Below are positions 1 to 7,266 of a stretch of 14,373 bases of DNA, in pieces. The stretch comes from Candidatus Aminicenantes bacterium RBG_13_64_14. Its GTDB lineage: Bacteria; Acidobacteriota; Aminicenantia; Aminicenantales; Saccharicenantaceae. The position numbers were made by a program, and so were the translations under genes. The DNA is taken from NCBI GenBank assembly GCA_001773855.1, contig MEXZ01000143.1, positions 12,934 through 27,306 on the forward strand, read 5' to 3'. The notes under the pieces are model-generated. The model ran no database searches and was not told the origin of the DNA. It saw only the letters and a program-made list of their open reading frames with translations. Each line of letters starts with the position of its first letter. The stretch's first letter is position 1.

Positions 1-1873
1 GACCGAAGCTATCCCAGCTCCGCAGGAACATCTCGGCGCTCTTTCGGGCGAATTCGGAAGCGACGACGTCGAACCCGTAGGCTTTCAATCCCTGATAGAC
101 GAGATAGTTGGTCGACGGCCGGACCACGCCGCGCCACGACTGCTGGCTTTCGGGTCTGAAGGCCGGGTCATCCCGAGAGATCGAAGGGATGACGTAGTCG
201 CCCCAGAACTGTTTGGGATCGAGCAGGTGCTTGAGCATCTTCTGGGCGCGGGCGTCGTCGGGGATCCGGGCCAGGAGGGGGAAAAAAGCGGAGGCCGCCT
301 TGTGGACCGAAAACCGGCCGTCCCAAGTGCGGTCGCAATAGAAACCCTCCTTCTCGTTCCACAGGCGGGAGTTGACGAGGGCCCGGGTCTTCTCGTACTG
401 GTCGCGGTAGCGTTCGACCTCGATGGGGCGTCCGAGGACCGAGGCGATCTCGGCCAGGCACCAGGCGTCCAGGGCGTATAGGGAGTTTAGGTCGATGCAG
501 TTCAGCATCAAGGTGCCGGACTCTTCACTGAATGGGGCGTCTTCCCAGTTGGGCAGGTCGTCCTGCCCCGATTCCCAGCCAGCCCTCATCCGCCCCGTAG
601 CGTTCTTCTCCCAGGACGGGGCGTTCCTGCCGATGAGCTCGGCGTCCGACCCCCACTCGAGGAGGCCGTCGCCGTTGCCATCTCTCCGGGCCAGTCCGTT
701 CGCCCGCGGTGCCGTCCAATAATCGTGCCAACGCTGGAGATAGGGATAAGCGTGCCGGAGGATATCCATGTCCCCCACCCGCTCGAAAAGCTTCAGGACG
801 ACGAATGCCCCGACGGGAGGCTGTGAGCGGTCGGCTGTGCCCCCGAAACGGCCTCGCCAATTCGGGATGTTCCCGTTTGGGTACTGAGTTTCCAGGACGG
901 CCCGGAGAGCGTCGACGGCCAATTTCTGGCTTTCGAGGACGAGCCCCAGGGGGTTGAACAAGGAATTCTCACCGAGGATCGTCCAGTGATCCCGGCCCCC
1001 TTCCGGCCGGGGTAGGAGCCCGGCCCGGCTTGACGGAGTGTAAAGACGGTGGTTTCCCGCCTGGTAAAGGACCGTCCAATGCAAGCTGTTGGTGATCGCC
1101 TCGGGCACGCCGGCGTAGGGGCCGCGGAGCTTGACCCGTTTTTCTTCATAAACGGCGGCTTCCTCGTCGATGAAAGCGCCGATGGTCTTGGCGTTCTTGA
1201 AGCGGGTGATGCGGTTGCCCACGGCTTGGGCGTCACCGCCGACCCCGGCCACGAAAGCGATCGTTCGGTCGGCATCCGGGAGGTAGGACAGGGCAAGGCC
1301 GCCGGCAGGGGCGGAGGCCGGCTCCCCGAGACGACTCGTCCAGATCAGGTAGGACGGATTCCCCGGAGCACCGCAGCGTCCTTGGACCTGGCCGTCGGCG
1401 AGCAGGGCGTATTCGCCCTTGAGATCCCACGGGAAATAGTGGACGATGGTGACGCGGACGCCCTCGGGGTAAAGGATGCGGCCGAGGACGGTCGTCTCGT
1501 CACGCCGCGACCATTCGACCGTCAGGGTCAACTTTCGCGGCGGGGGCTTCATCAGGATGGGCGTGTCCTTGCCCATCTTGAAGGGAAGTCCGAGGTCGAA
1601 CTTGACACGGGCGTAGAGGCCGTCGGGCGAATGCGGGCCGACCTGGGAGACGAGGTAGTAGAAGTCCCCGCCCTCGGCGGCCTCCCCCCCTCTCTCGACG
1701 CGCAGGAGGAAGGCGAAGGCGCAATCCTTGGCCGGGGCGATGACCAAGCCCGGCCAGCCGGGCCCGTCAAGCGATCCGACGTAGGTGTCTTTCCAAGGAT
1801 AGAAGATCTCGGGGGTAAGGCTGGACGTTCCGATGAGCAGCAGACCTATGATAAGGACTGTTTTTTTAGTCAT
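1..1873 (-). CDS. Secreted GH63-like glycoside hydrolase (MGH1-like/YgjK-like), C-terminus cut by window edge
   Basis: The frame is open from the ATG at 1873 to the left edge (624 codons, no stop). An in-frame TAG lies 36 bases upstream with no other ATG/GTG/TTG between, which fixes this start. Residues 1-20 are a short basic-then-hydrophobic signal peptide (MTKKTVLIIGLLLIGTSSLT), so the enzyme is probably periplasmic or secreted. About 250 residues of likely beta-rich N-terminal domain precede an (alpha/alpha)6-barrel region with several GH63 landmarks: GGRDHWTILGENSLFNP (about residues 294-310), SQPPVGAF, GDGLLEWGSD, WESGQDDLPNWED (433-445) and WRGVVRPSTNYLVYQGLKAYG (from W580). In E. coli YgjK the equivalent ESGMDN holds the general acid Asp, so D438 is the likely acid here. 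The second catalytic Glu should lie beyond the edge. The family hydrolyses alpha-glucosides or related oligosaccharides; the substrate cannot be read from sequence. It is divergent from the M20 peptidase gene and functionally unconnected to it as far as I can see. Confidence 0.82.
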   Translation of the reverse strand, partial: MTKKTVLIIGLLLIGTSSLTPEIFYPWKDTYVGSLDGPGWPGLVIAPAKDCAFAFLLRVERGGEAAEGGDFYYLVSQVGPHSPDGLYARVKFDLGLPFKMGKDTPILMKPPPRKLTLTVEWSRRDETTVLGRILYPEGVRVTIVHYFPWDLKGEYALLADGQVQGRCGAPGNPSYLIWTSRLGEPASAPAGGLALSYLPDADRTIAFVAGVGGDAQAVGNRITRFKNAKTIGAFIDEEAAVYEEKRVKLRGPYAGVPEAITNSLHWTVLYQAGNHRLYTPSSRAGLLPRPEGGRDHWTILGENSLFNPLGLVLESQKLAVDALRAVLETQYPNGNIPNWRGRFGGTADRSQPPVGAFVVLKLFERVGDMDILRHAYPYLQRWHDYWTAPRANGLARRDGNGDGLLEWGSDAELIGRNAPSWEKNATGRMRAGWESGQDDLPNWEDAPFSEESGTLMLNCIDLNSLYALDAWCLAEIASVLGRPIEVERYRDQYEKTRALVNSRLWNEKEGFYCDRTWDGRFSVHKAASAFFPLLARIPDDARAQKMLKHLLDPKQFWGDYVIPSISRDDPAFRPESQQSWRGVVRPSTNYLVYQGLKAYGFDVVASEFARKSAEMFLRSWDSFG

Positions 1874-2001
1874 CCCGGGAATCCTGGCCGGCGCCGCCCT
1901 CCTCGCCGTCTACTTTATGGAAATCGGGGCTTGAAATCAAGGAAGTGCTTTTCTTTTCGAGCTGTGATAAATTGAGTTTTCGAATTCCTGAGGAGGGAAT
2001 C
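1874..2001. promoter_or_regulatory. Divergent intergenic region between the GH63-like and M20 genes
   Basis: For the minus strand, TTGATT (1940-1935) and TAAAGT (1917-1912) are separated by 17 bases, a 4/6 plus 4/6 match, with an AGGA about 8 bases before the start codon. For the plus strand, an extended -10-like TG-T-GATAAA lies at 1963-1971 without a clear -35. A strong Shine-Dalgarno AGGAGGG (1991-1997) precedes the ATG at 2002. The minus -35 lies in an imperfect palindrome TTGAAATCAA (1931-1940). These promoter assignments are weak matches; only the Shine-Dalgarno is convincing. Confidence 0.3.
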
Positions 2002-3132
2002 ATGGATTTCCGGCTCTATTTTCGCTCCCGTCAGGGGGAGATGGTCCATCTTCTGAAGCAACTCACGATGCTCGAATCCCCGACCCACGACAAGAAGGCG
2101 GTCGACGCCTGCGCGGCGTTCGTGGCCAGAGAGTTCAAAAGAATCGGATGCAAGGTCACGACTCTCCCCCAGAAGGATATCGGCGACCTGACCGTGGCCG
2201 AGTTCGCGCCGGGTCGCCTGAAAGACGCCGACGACGAGATCCTCGTCCTGACCCACATCGACACCGTCTGGCCCGTGGGGAAGATCGTCAAGATGCCATT
2301 CTACGTCTCCGGAAACAAGCTCTACGGTCCCGGTGTCCTCGACATGAAGGCCGGAGTCGTGATGCTCCTGACTGCCCTGCGGAGTCTCAACGGCCTCAAC
2401 GTCAAACCCCAGAAGCGGATCACGGCCGTCGTCAACACGGCTGAAGAGACGGGGCACCCCGCAGCCCACGACCTCATTCGCAAGCTGGCCCGGAAGGCCT
2501 CTCTCGTCCTTTGCCTGGAGCCCGCCATCCCCGGCGGAGCGCTCAAGCTCGAAAGGAAGGGCCGGCTGGTCGTCCGCCTGGACGTCCGCGGCCGGGCGGC
2601 CCACGGCGGGAGCCCCGAGAAAGGGGTCAGCGCCGTCGAAGAATTGGTCACCCAGATCGCCCGCCTCAAGAGGCTGAGGACCGGCGAAACCACGGTCAAC
2701 GTCGGCCTGATGGGCGGAGGCGAAAAGGCCAATGTCGTCGCCGAGAACGCCTGGGCCGTGCTGGACATCCGCTTCTGGAAACTCGCCGACCGGGACAGGG
2801 TCCTGAAGAACCTGCGCGAGGCCGTCCCGGCCCTCCGCGGGGCCCGACTCAAGGTCTCCGTCGAAAGCACGACGCCGCCCATGGAGAAGACCAAGGCCTC
2901 GGAAAGACTCTTCGTCCGGGCCCAGGAGATCGCCGCCGGCATGGGCCTCTCGCTCAAGGGGGGGAAAACGGGCGGTGGTTCGGACGGGTCGATCGCCGCG
3001 GGCATGGGGATCCCGACGCTCGACGGCCTCGGCCCGGACGGAGATGGGATTCACGCCGAACACGAACATCTCCTCCTCTCCTCCTTCGTCGAACGGACGG
3101 CCCTGCTGACCGAATTCTTGAAGGACCTGTGA
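2002..3132 (+). CDS. M20 family zinc metallopeptidase (glutamate carboxypeptidase/CPG2-like)
   Basis: A 376-residue product of usual M20A length. The ATG at 2002 is chosen because AGGAGGG ends 4 bases before it; an upstream in-frame ATG at 1945 has no ribosome site and would add 19 unlikely residues. The di-zinc ligand set is visible by comparison with Pseudomonas carboxypeptidase G2: H85 and D87 in LTHIDTV, D114 in GVLDMKAG, the catalytic/ligand pair E148-E149 in NTAEETG, E173 in LCLEP, and H351 in GIHAEHEH. The dimerisation-domain His is H201 in GRAAHGGSPEKGVSA. GGGSDGS (324-330) precedes the C-terminal catalytic part. There is no signal peptide, so it is probably a cytoplasmic aminoacylase/carboxypeptidase. 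M20 members include glutamate carboxypeptidases, ArgE, DapE and PepT, and the exact substrate is not decidable. It is a single gene, followed by 74 bases and a new promoter. Confidence 0.9.
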   Translation: MDFRLYFRSRQGEMVHLLKQLTMLESPTHDKKAVDACAAFVAREFKRIGCKVTTLPQKDIGDLTVAEFAPGRLKDADDEILVLTHIDTVWPVGKIVKMPFYVSGNKLYGPGVLDMKAGVVMLLTALRSLNGLNVKPQKRITAVVNTAEETGHPAAHDLIRKLARKASLVLCLEPAIPGGALKLERKGRLVVRLDVRGRAAHGGSPEKGVSAVEELVTQIARLKRLRTGETTVNVGLMGGGEKANVVAENAWAVLDIRFWKLADRDRVLKNLREAVPALRGARLKVSVESTTPPMEKTKASERLFVRAQEIAAGMGLSLKGGKTGGGSDGSIAAGMGIPTLDGLGPDGDGIHAEHEHLLLSSFVERTALLTEFLKDL

Positions 3133-3147
3133 TCGTTACGTTCGATG

Positions 3148-3177
3148 TTGACTTCGTCCGAAACGGTTTGATATCTT
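3148..3177 (+). promoter_or_regulatory. Promoter of the aminotransferase-serA pair
   Basis: TTGACT (3148-3153, 5/6 to TTGACA), an 18-base spacer, then an extended -10, TG-A-TATCTT (TG at 3169-3170, hexamer 3172-3177). The predicted transcript start is near 3184. That gives a leader of about 23 bases carrying AAGGAG (3195-3200) six bases before the GTG start. Confidence 0.5.
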
Positions 3178-3206
3178 AATTTCACATACTTTATAAGGAG
3201 TGCATC

Positions 3207-4355
3207 GTGATCAAAAAGTATTACCTCCTCTCCCCCGGACCGACGCCCGTGCCCGAGCGGGCCCTGTCGGCGGCGGCGGAACCGATCATCCATCACCGGA
3301 CCCAGGAGTTCTCGGCCATCTTCATGGAGGTCACGGAAGGAATCAAGCAGGTCTTCGGCACCAAGGAAGAGGCCTACATCCTGACGTCCTCCGGGACCGG
3401 GGCTATGGAGACCGCCGTGGTCAACCTCCTCAGCCCCGGCGACAAGGTCTTGACCATCAACGGCGGCAAGTTCGGCGAGCGCTGGGGCAATGTCTGTAAG
3501 GCCTATGGCGTCAATTACAAGGAAATCATCCTCGATCCGTGGGGCAAGGATTTCTCCAAGGACGAACTCGAGGCCGAGCTTAAGGCCATGCCCGACTGCA
3601 AGGCCGTTTTTGCCACCCTGTCCGAAACCTCCTCCGGGGCCATGTTCGACATCCAGGGCTTCGGTGAGGTCGTGGCCAGGACCGCCGCGGTTCTCGTCGT
3701 CGACGGTATTTCGGGGGCGGGCGTCACGCCCTGCCCCATGGACGACTGGAAAGTCGACGTCCTGCTTTCTGGATCGCAGAAATCCTTCATGATCCCGCCC
3801 GGCCTGGCCTTTATCGCCCTGAGTCCGAAGGCCTGGGCCCTGGCCGCGAATTCCAAGCTGCCCAAATTCTACTTCGACCTCAAAAAGGCCAAAAAGAACC
3901 TGGCCGATAAGACGACGCCCTGGACCCCCGGCGTGTCGCTCATCATCCAACAGAAGCACGCTCTGGATATCATCAAAAAGATGGGCCTGGACGCCTTCTT
4001 CGCCCATCACCGGATCCTGGCCGACGCGACCCGGGCCGGGGTCAAAGCCATCGGTCTGAGCCTCCTCTCCCAGCGGCCGGGCAACGTCCTGACATGCTGC
4101 AAGGTCCCGGAAGGGATCGAGGGCTCGAAGCTCGTCAAGACCATGCAGGGCAAATACATGGCCTACATCGCCGGCGGCCAGGACCCCTACAAGGGAAAGA
4201 TCTTCCGCATCGCGCATCTCGGCTACATGGGCGGTTTCGACATCATCACCGCCCTCTCGGCGCTCGAGATGACCCTCATGGACCTCGGCTTCAAGTTCGA
4301 GGCGGGGGCCGGCATCAAGGCGGCCCAGGCCGTCCTCAAGGAGAACTGGCAATGA
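3207..4355 (+). CDS. Class V PLP-dependent aminotransferase, probable phosphoserine/serine-glyoxylate/alanine-glyoxylate type
   Basis: A 382-residue fold type I PLP enzyme. The GTG start at 3207 is supported by AAGGAG six bases upstream and by the family-typical N-terminus YYLLSPGPTPVPERAL. PLP-site elements are visible: SSGTGAMETAV (61-71, phosphate binding), D166 in LVVDGISG (pyridine-nitrogen Asp) and the Schiff-base lysine K192 in LSGSQKSFMIPPG. HLGYMGGFD near the C-terminus matches the conserved substrate-binding Arg/His region of the SPT/AGT group. Its stop overlaps the serA start (ATGA at 4352-4355), so the two are translationally coupled. From family knowledge, archaea and Thermotoga use class V enzymes of this kind next to SerA as phosphoserine aminotransferases. 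From that context I infer the 3-phosphohydroxypyruvate to phosphoserine step. Alanine-glyoxylate or serine-pyruvate transamination remains possible. Confidence 0.88.
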   Translation: MIKKYYLLSPGPTPVPERALSAAAEPIIHHRTQEFSAIFMEVTEGIKQVFGTKEEAYILTSSGTGAMETAVVNLLSPGDKVLTINGGKFGERWGNVCKAYGVNYKEIILDPWGKDFSKDELEAELKAMPDCKAVFATLSETSSGAMFDIQGFGEVVARTAAVLVVDGISGAGVTPCPMDDWKVDVLLSGSQKSFMIPPGLAFIALSPKAWALAANSKLPKFYFDLKKAKKNLADKTTPWTPGVSLIIQQKHALDIIKKMGLDAFFAHHRILADATRAGVKAIGLSLLSQRPGNVLTCCKVPEGIEGSKLVKTMQGKYMAYIAGGQDPYKGKIFRIAHLGYMGGFDIITALSALEMTLMDLGFKFEAGAGIKAAQAVLKENWQ

Positions 4356-5251
4356 CCAAGATCCTCATCGCCGATGGCATGGACAAAGAGGCCCTGGAAC
4401 TTCTCCGGGCCGTGCCGGGTTTCGAAATCACTGTCAACAAAGGGATGAGCGAGGCCGATCTCGTCCAGGTCGTCCCCGGCTTCGGCGCCGTCGTCGTCCG
4501 GAGCGCCTCCAGGATCACCCGCCCGGTCATCGAAGCCGGAAAGGACCTGAAAGTCCTCGTCCGGGCCGGCATCGGGCTCGACAACATCGACCGCGACGCG
4601 GCCAAGGAAAAAGGGATCGCCGTGGCCAACACGCCGGCGGCCACCTCCATCTCCGTCGCCGAACACACGTTCGGGCTCATGCTCGGGGCCGTCCGTAACC
4701 ACGCCAAGGCCGTCCTGTCGATGAAGGCGCACAAATGGGACAAGAAGGCGCTCGAGGGCACGGAGCTCTATGGGAAGACCCTGGGCATCATCGGCTGCGG
4801 CCGGATCGGCATCGAAGTCGCCAAGAGGGCCCTGGCCTTCGGCATGAAGGTCCTCGTCTACGATGTCATCCCGGTCAAGACCGACGTCGCCGTCAAGCAG
4901 GTGCCGCTCGAGGAGCTGCTGGCCGCCGCCGACCTCATCACCCTCCATGTTCCCAAACAGGCCAAACCCATTCTCGGCGAAACCGAGTTCGGCAAGATGA
5001 AGAACGGGATCATCATCGTCAACGTCGCCCGCGGCGGGGTCGTCGACGAAAAGGCCCTGCTCGCCGCGCTCAACTCCGGCAAGGTCCGGGCCGCGGCCCT
5101 GGACGTCTTCGACAAGGAGCCGCCCGAGGACTTCTCGCTCGTCGACCACCCCAACGTCATCCCCATCCCCCACCTCGGCGCGGCCGCCGCAGAAGGCCAG
5201 CAGAGGGCCGGCCTCGAGGTGGTCCGTATCCTCAAGGAGAAGCTGGGCTAA
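4352..5251 (+). CDS. serA: D-3-phosphoglycerate dehydrogenase, short form without ACT domain
   Basis: A 299-residue NAD-dependent D-2-hydroxyacid dehydrogenase. The start is the ATG at 4352, inside the ATGA overlap with the aminotransferase stop; the frame runs further upstream only as an overlap of that gene. The N-terminal catalytic half includes RAGIGLDNID (71-80). The Rossmann motif is GCGRIG (148-153). The catalytic triad is R227 in NVARGG, E256 in DKEPPED and H274 in PIPHLGA. The protein ends directly after the substrate domain, so there is no C-terminal ASB/ACT regulatory domain and classical serine feedback by an ACT domain is not expected. Coupling to a class V aminotransferase favours phosphoglycerate dehydrogenase over glyoxylate or lactate dehydrogenase. 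The stretch after the catalytic His reads AAAAEG where SerA proteins usually have an AST-E-A-like sequence. Confidence 0.87.
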   Translation: MTKILIADGMDKEALELLRAVPGFEITVNKGMSEADLVQVVPGFGAVVVRSASRITRPVIEAGKDLKVLVRAGIGLDNIDRDAAKEKGIAVANTPAATSISVAEHTFGLMLGAVRNHAKAVLSMKAHKWDKKALEGTELYGKTLGIIGCGRIGIEVAKRALAFGMKVLVYDVIPVKTDVAVKQVPLEELLAAADLITLHVPKQAKPILGETEFGKMKNGIIIVNVARGGVVDEKALLAALNSGKVRAAALDVFDKEPPEDFSLVDHPNVIPIPHLGAAAAEGQQRAGLEVVRILKEKLG

Positions 5252-5453
5252 GGAACGACGCTGCCCGTATTTGTCAGCGATTCCCGGCGGTCGGCCAGGG
5301 GATCTAAAATATTACGAATCTTCTGAGGCCTGATATTCAAGACTCGATCCAGATATTTCCCAGAAGCGCAGCTCCGGGCCGCTCCGCCGCACTTCTGCCG
5401 GTCGCTTCTCAGAATCCGCTCCCTGCCGCCCCTCCGCTACGGGGTCTATGCAT

Positions 5454-5513
5454 GGCCCCCATCACTGTCCGTGGCAGCGTCTGTTTCCTTAGATGGGGAG
5501 AGGGGCCTTTTTT
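5454..5513 (+). terminator. Intrinsic-terminator-like hairpin with T6 tract
   Basis: GGCCCC (5454-5459) can pair with GGGGCC (5502-5507), which runs directly into TTTTTT (5508-5513). A competing inner stem, CCCCAT (5457-5462) with ATGGGG (5493-5498), is also possible. The loop is long (about 42 bases), which weakens the call. The position, between the serA unit and the next promoter, is right for a terminator. Confidence 0.4.
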
Positions 5514-5539
5514 GCGGGCGGCCGCGGTTTTGGTAGAAT
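5512..5539 (+). promoter_or_regulatory. Promoter abutting the cysteine desulfurase start (leaderless)
   Basis: TTGCGG (5512-5517), a 16-base spacer, then an extended -10, TG-G-TAGAAT (TG at 5531-5532, hexamer 5534-5539). The start codon A is at 5546, seven bases after the -10, where transcription itself should begin. There is no Shine-Dalgarno of note. Confidence 0.55.
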
Positions 5540-5545
5540 AGGGCC

Positions 5546-6700
5546 ATGATCTACCTCGACCACAACGCTACGACACCCGTCGACCCGGCCGTCGCCGAGA
5601 GGATGGCGTGGTTTCTCAGGGAACACTTCGGCAACCCCTCTTCGATCTACCCGATCGGGCGGAAGGTCAAGGAGTTGATGAACGAGGCGAGGGAACGCGT
5701 CGCCGGCTCCCTGGGCGTCGACCGCGGCGAGATCTTTTTCACCGGCTCCGGTACCGAATCCGACAATTTCGCCATCTTCGGGACCTTCGATGCCGCACCG
5801 GAGAAGAACGAGTTCGTCACATCGGCCATCGAGCATCCGGCCGTCATCGAAGCGGCCAAAGCCCTGGAAAAAAGAGGGGTCAAGGTCACCTATCTCCCCG
5901 TCGACGAATACGGCACGGTCGGCTTGGACGACCTCCGCTCGGCCCTGACACCGAAAACGGGCCTCGTCTCGGTCATGCACGCCAACAACGAGATCGGCAC
6001 GATCCAGCCCATCGTCGAGATCGTCCGGATCGCCCACGAGCGGGACGTCCCCGTCCATACCGACGCCGTCCAGAGCCTGGGGAAGATCGACGTCGACGCC
6101 CGCAAACTCGGGGTCGATTTTCTGACCGTCTCCGCCCACAAGATCTACGGCCCCAAGGGCATCGGAGCGCTCTACATCCGCCGGGGGGCGAATATCTGCC
6201 CCTTCGTCCGGGGCGGCCGCCAGGAGCGAGGCCTCAGGGCCGGAACGGAGAACACGGCCGGGATCGTCGGTTTCGGCGAAGCCGTCCGTGTCCTCGAGGA
6301 AAAGGGCCGCAAGGAACGCTTCCGGGTCGAAAAGCTCGCCGAGACCCTGAAGAAGGGGGTCGAAGAAAGGATTCCCAGCGTCCGATTCAACGGCCACCCG
6401 GAAAACCGGGTCAAGAGCACGCTCAATTTCGCCTTCCCGGGAATCGAGGCGGAAGCCATCCTGTTGTCCCTGGCGACCAAGGAGATCTACGTCTCCACGG
6501 GCTCGGCCTGCAGCGAGGAATCGGAGGAAGTCTCCCACGTCCTCCAGGCCATCGGGCTCAAGCCCGAGATCGCCCGCTCCTCGATCCGGATGTCCCTCGG
6601 ACGCTCCAACACGGAAGAGGATATCGCCGTCGTCCTCCGTGAGCTCCCGGAGATCATCAAGAAACTGCGGGCCATTACGGCCTTTCACCCCGAAGGCTGA
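5546..6700 (+). CDS. Cysteine desulfurase (class I NifS/IscS type)
   Basis: A 384-residue PLP enzyme that releases sulfur from cysteine as an enzyme persulfide for Fe-S clusters, tRNA thiolation or cofactors. It starts with the family-typical MIYLDHNATTPVDP. The visible residues are GTESDNFA (69-76), H97 in AIEHP (stacks on PLP), D173 and Q176 in HTDAVQSLGK, the Schiff-base K199 in SAHKIYGPKG, RAGTEN (231-236), and the catalytic C322 in STGSACSEESEEVSHVL. The stretch after the Cys is the group I kind rather than the SufS kind. No IscU, IscR, IscA or MnmA lies next to it, so the sulfur acceptor is unknown; RimO in the next operon is an Fe-S enzyme that would need clusters. The gene is monocistronic, between a terminator-like element and the convergent DUF4416 gene, and has the leaderless-type promoter described above. 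Confidence 0.93.
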   Translation: MIYLDHNATTPVDPAVAERMAWFLREHFGNPSSIYPIGRKVKELMNEARERVAGSLGVDRGEIFFTGSGTESDNFAIFGTFDAAPEKNEFVTSAIEHPAVIEAAKALEKRGVKVTYLPVDEYGTVGLDDLRSALTPKTGLVSVMHANNEIGTIQPIVEIVRIAHERDVPVHTDAVQSLGKIDVDARKLGVDFLTVSAHKIYGPKGIGALYIRRGANICPFVRGGRQERGLRAGTENTAGIVGFGEAVRVLEEKGRKERFRVEKLAETLKKGVEERIPSVRFNGHPENRVKSTLNFAFPGIEAEAILLSLATKEIYVSTGSACSEESEEVSHVLQAIGLKPEIARSSIRMSLGRSNTEEDIAVVLRELPEIIKKLRAITAFHPEG

Positions 6701-6725
6701 AGCGCCGGCCGCTAGGCCGGAAGCT
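6701..6725. terminator. Hairpin between convergent genes
   Basis: CCGGCC (6705-6710) and GGCCGG (6715-6720) form a perfect six-base stem with a four-base loop, extendable by AGC/GCT across a small internal loop. It sits in the 11-base gap and overlaps the DUF4416 stop codon. It is a plausible bidirectional stop signal, but there is no T-tract on either side. Confidence 0.35.
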
Positions 6726-7254
6726 CACGGAGCCGGCGCAGGTACAGCTCGCGGACGGTCCGGAAAAACTCCTGACACGGCCCCCTCCGGAAGTCGGGGT
6801 AGGTCCAATCCAAAGTTTTGACCCCCGTCTTCGTAAAGAGGAATTCGAGATGGGCATAGATGCCCCGCCCGAGAGGGATGCGGTGGGAGAAATCCTTGGC
6901 GGTGGCCATGACCAGCGCCGAGGCGGTGAGATAGCCGGGGTCGATGTTGACGGGCCTCCCCGCCGCGCCCGTTTCCCGGCGGACGGCCTCCTCCAGGTCG
7001 TTCGTCCAGAGCTTCAGGCCGACTAGCGATTCGGGACCGACCAGCCCGGCGAAGCTCATGAATATTCTTTTGAGCGCGGGCCCCATCTCGGGCTGGTAAT
7101 AATCGGTGAGGTCGAAAGCGAACGCCGGGCTCTCCATATCGACCGGCCCCCACTCCCCGATAAGCCGGCGCCGGACCTCTTCGTACAAGGCTTCTTCTTT
7201 AAAGATAACCCCGCAAATGAGCTTGACAGGTGCGAACGCTTTCGGCTGGGCCAT
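6712..7254 (-). CDS. DUF4416 family protein
   Basis: A 180-residue protein recognised as DUF4416 by its conserved stretches: KLICGVIF (11-18), FDLTDYYQPEMG (47-58), KLWTNDLEE (81-89), RPVNIDPGYL (100-109), LVMATAKDFSHRI (114-126), GRGIYAHLEFLF (129-140) and LDWTYPDFR (148-156). The family has no established function that I know of. The many invariant acidic, His and Tyr residues suggest an enzyme or ligand-binding protein, but that is inference. I chose the ATG at 7254 over the in-frame ATG at 7278 because the latter overlaps the -10 box (7272-7267) and lies upstream of the predicted transcript start. No signal peptide or membrane segment is seen, so it is probably cytoplasmic. It is divergent from asnS and convergent with the cysteine desulfurase. 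Confidence 0.88.
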   Translation of the reverse strand: MAQPKAFAPVKLICGVIFKEEALYEEVRRRLIGEWGPVDMESPAFAFDLTDYYQPEMGPALKRIFMSFAGLVGPESLVGLKLWTNDLEEAVRRETGAAGRPVNIDPGYLTASALVMATAKDFSHRIPLGRGIYAHLEFLFTKTGVKTLDWTYPDFRRGPCQEFFRTVRELYLRRLRELPA

Positions 7255-7266
7255 GTTCCTTTGTTT

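Larger units (their letters stand above)
5252..5545. other. Non-coding stretch with inverted repeats downstream of serA
   Basis: I see no convincing gene in these 294 bases, and the composition is less codon-like than in the flanks. The features are: a -10-like TAAAAT at 5305-5310 without a good -35; a stem AGAAGCG (5362-5368) with CGCTTCT (5403-5409), extendable by CAG/CTG (5369-5371 with 5395-5397) across a 5-base bulge; a small CCCC/GGGG hairpin near 5430-5444; and a GC hairpin with T-tract at 5454-5513. It could be a small RNA gene or a long, structured 3' untranslated end of the serA transcript. Confidence 0.35.

Noticed and set aside
1049..1975. Long plus-strand reading frame opposite the GH63-like gene
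   Set aside because: It is antisense to a frame with clear signal peptide and GH63 motifs, has no recognisable domain, and arises from high GC at third positions. Similar long antisense frames opposite the M20, aminotransferase, cysteine desulfurase, asnS and cinA genes were rejected for the same reason.
1945..2001. Upstream ATG extending the M20 peptidase by 19 residues
   Set aside because: It has no ribosome site, whereas AGGAGGG stands directly before the ATG at 2002.
4094..4351. In-frame upstream extension of serA into the aminotransferase gene
   Set aside because: The extension is an out-of-frame reading of conserved aminotransferase sequence; the ATG in the ATGA overlap gives the normal SerA N-terminus.
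7223..7251. Perfect TTGACA (7223-7228) on the plus strand as promoter for the rod RNA
   Set aside because: No -10-like hexamer lies at 16-18 bases; the match is inside the DUF4416 coding sequence and probably chance.
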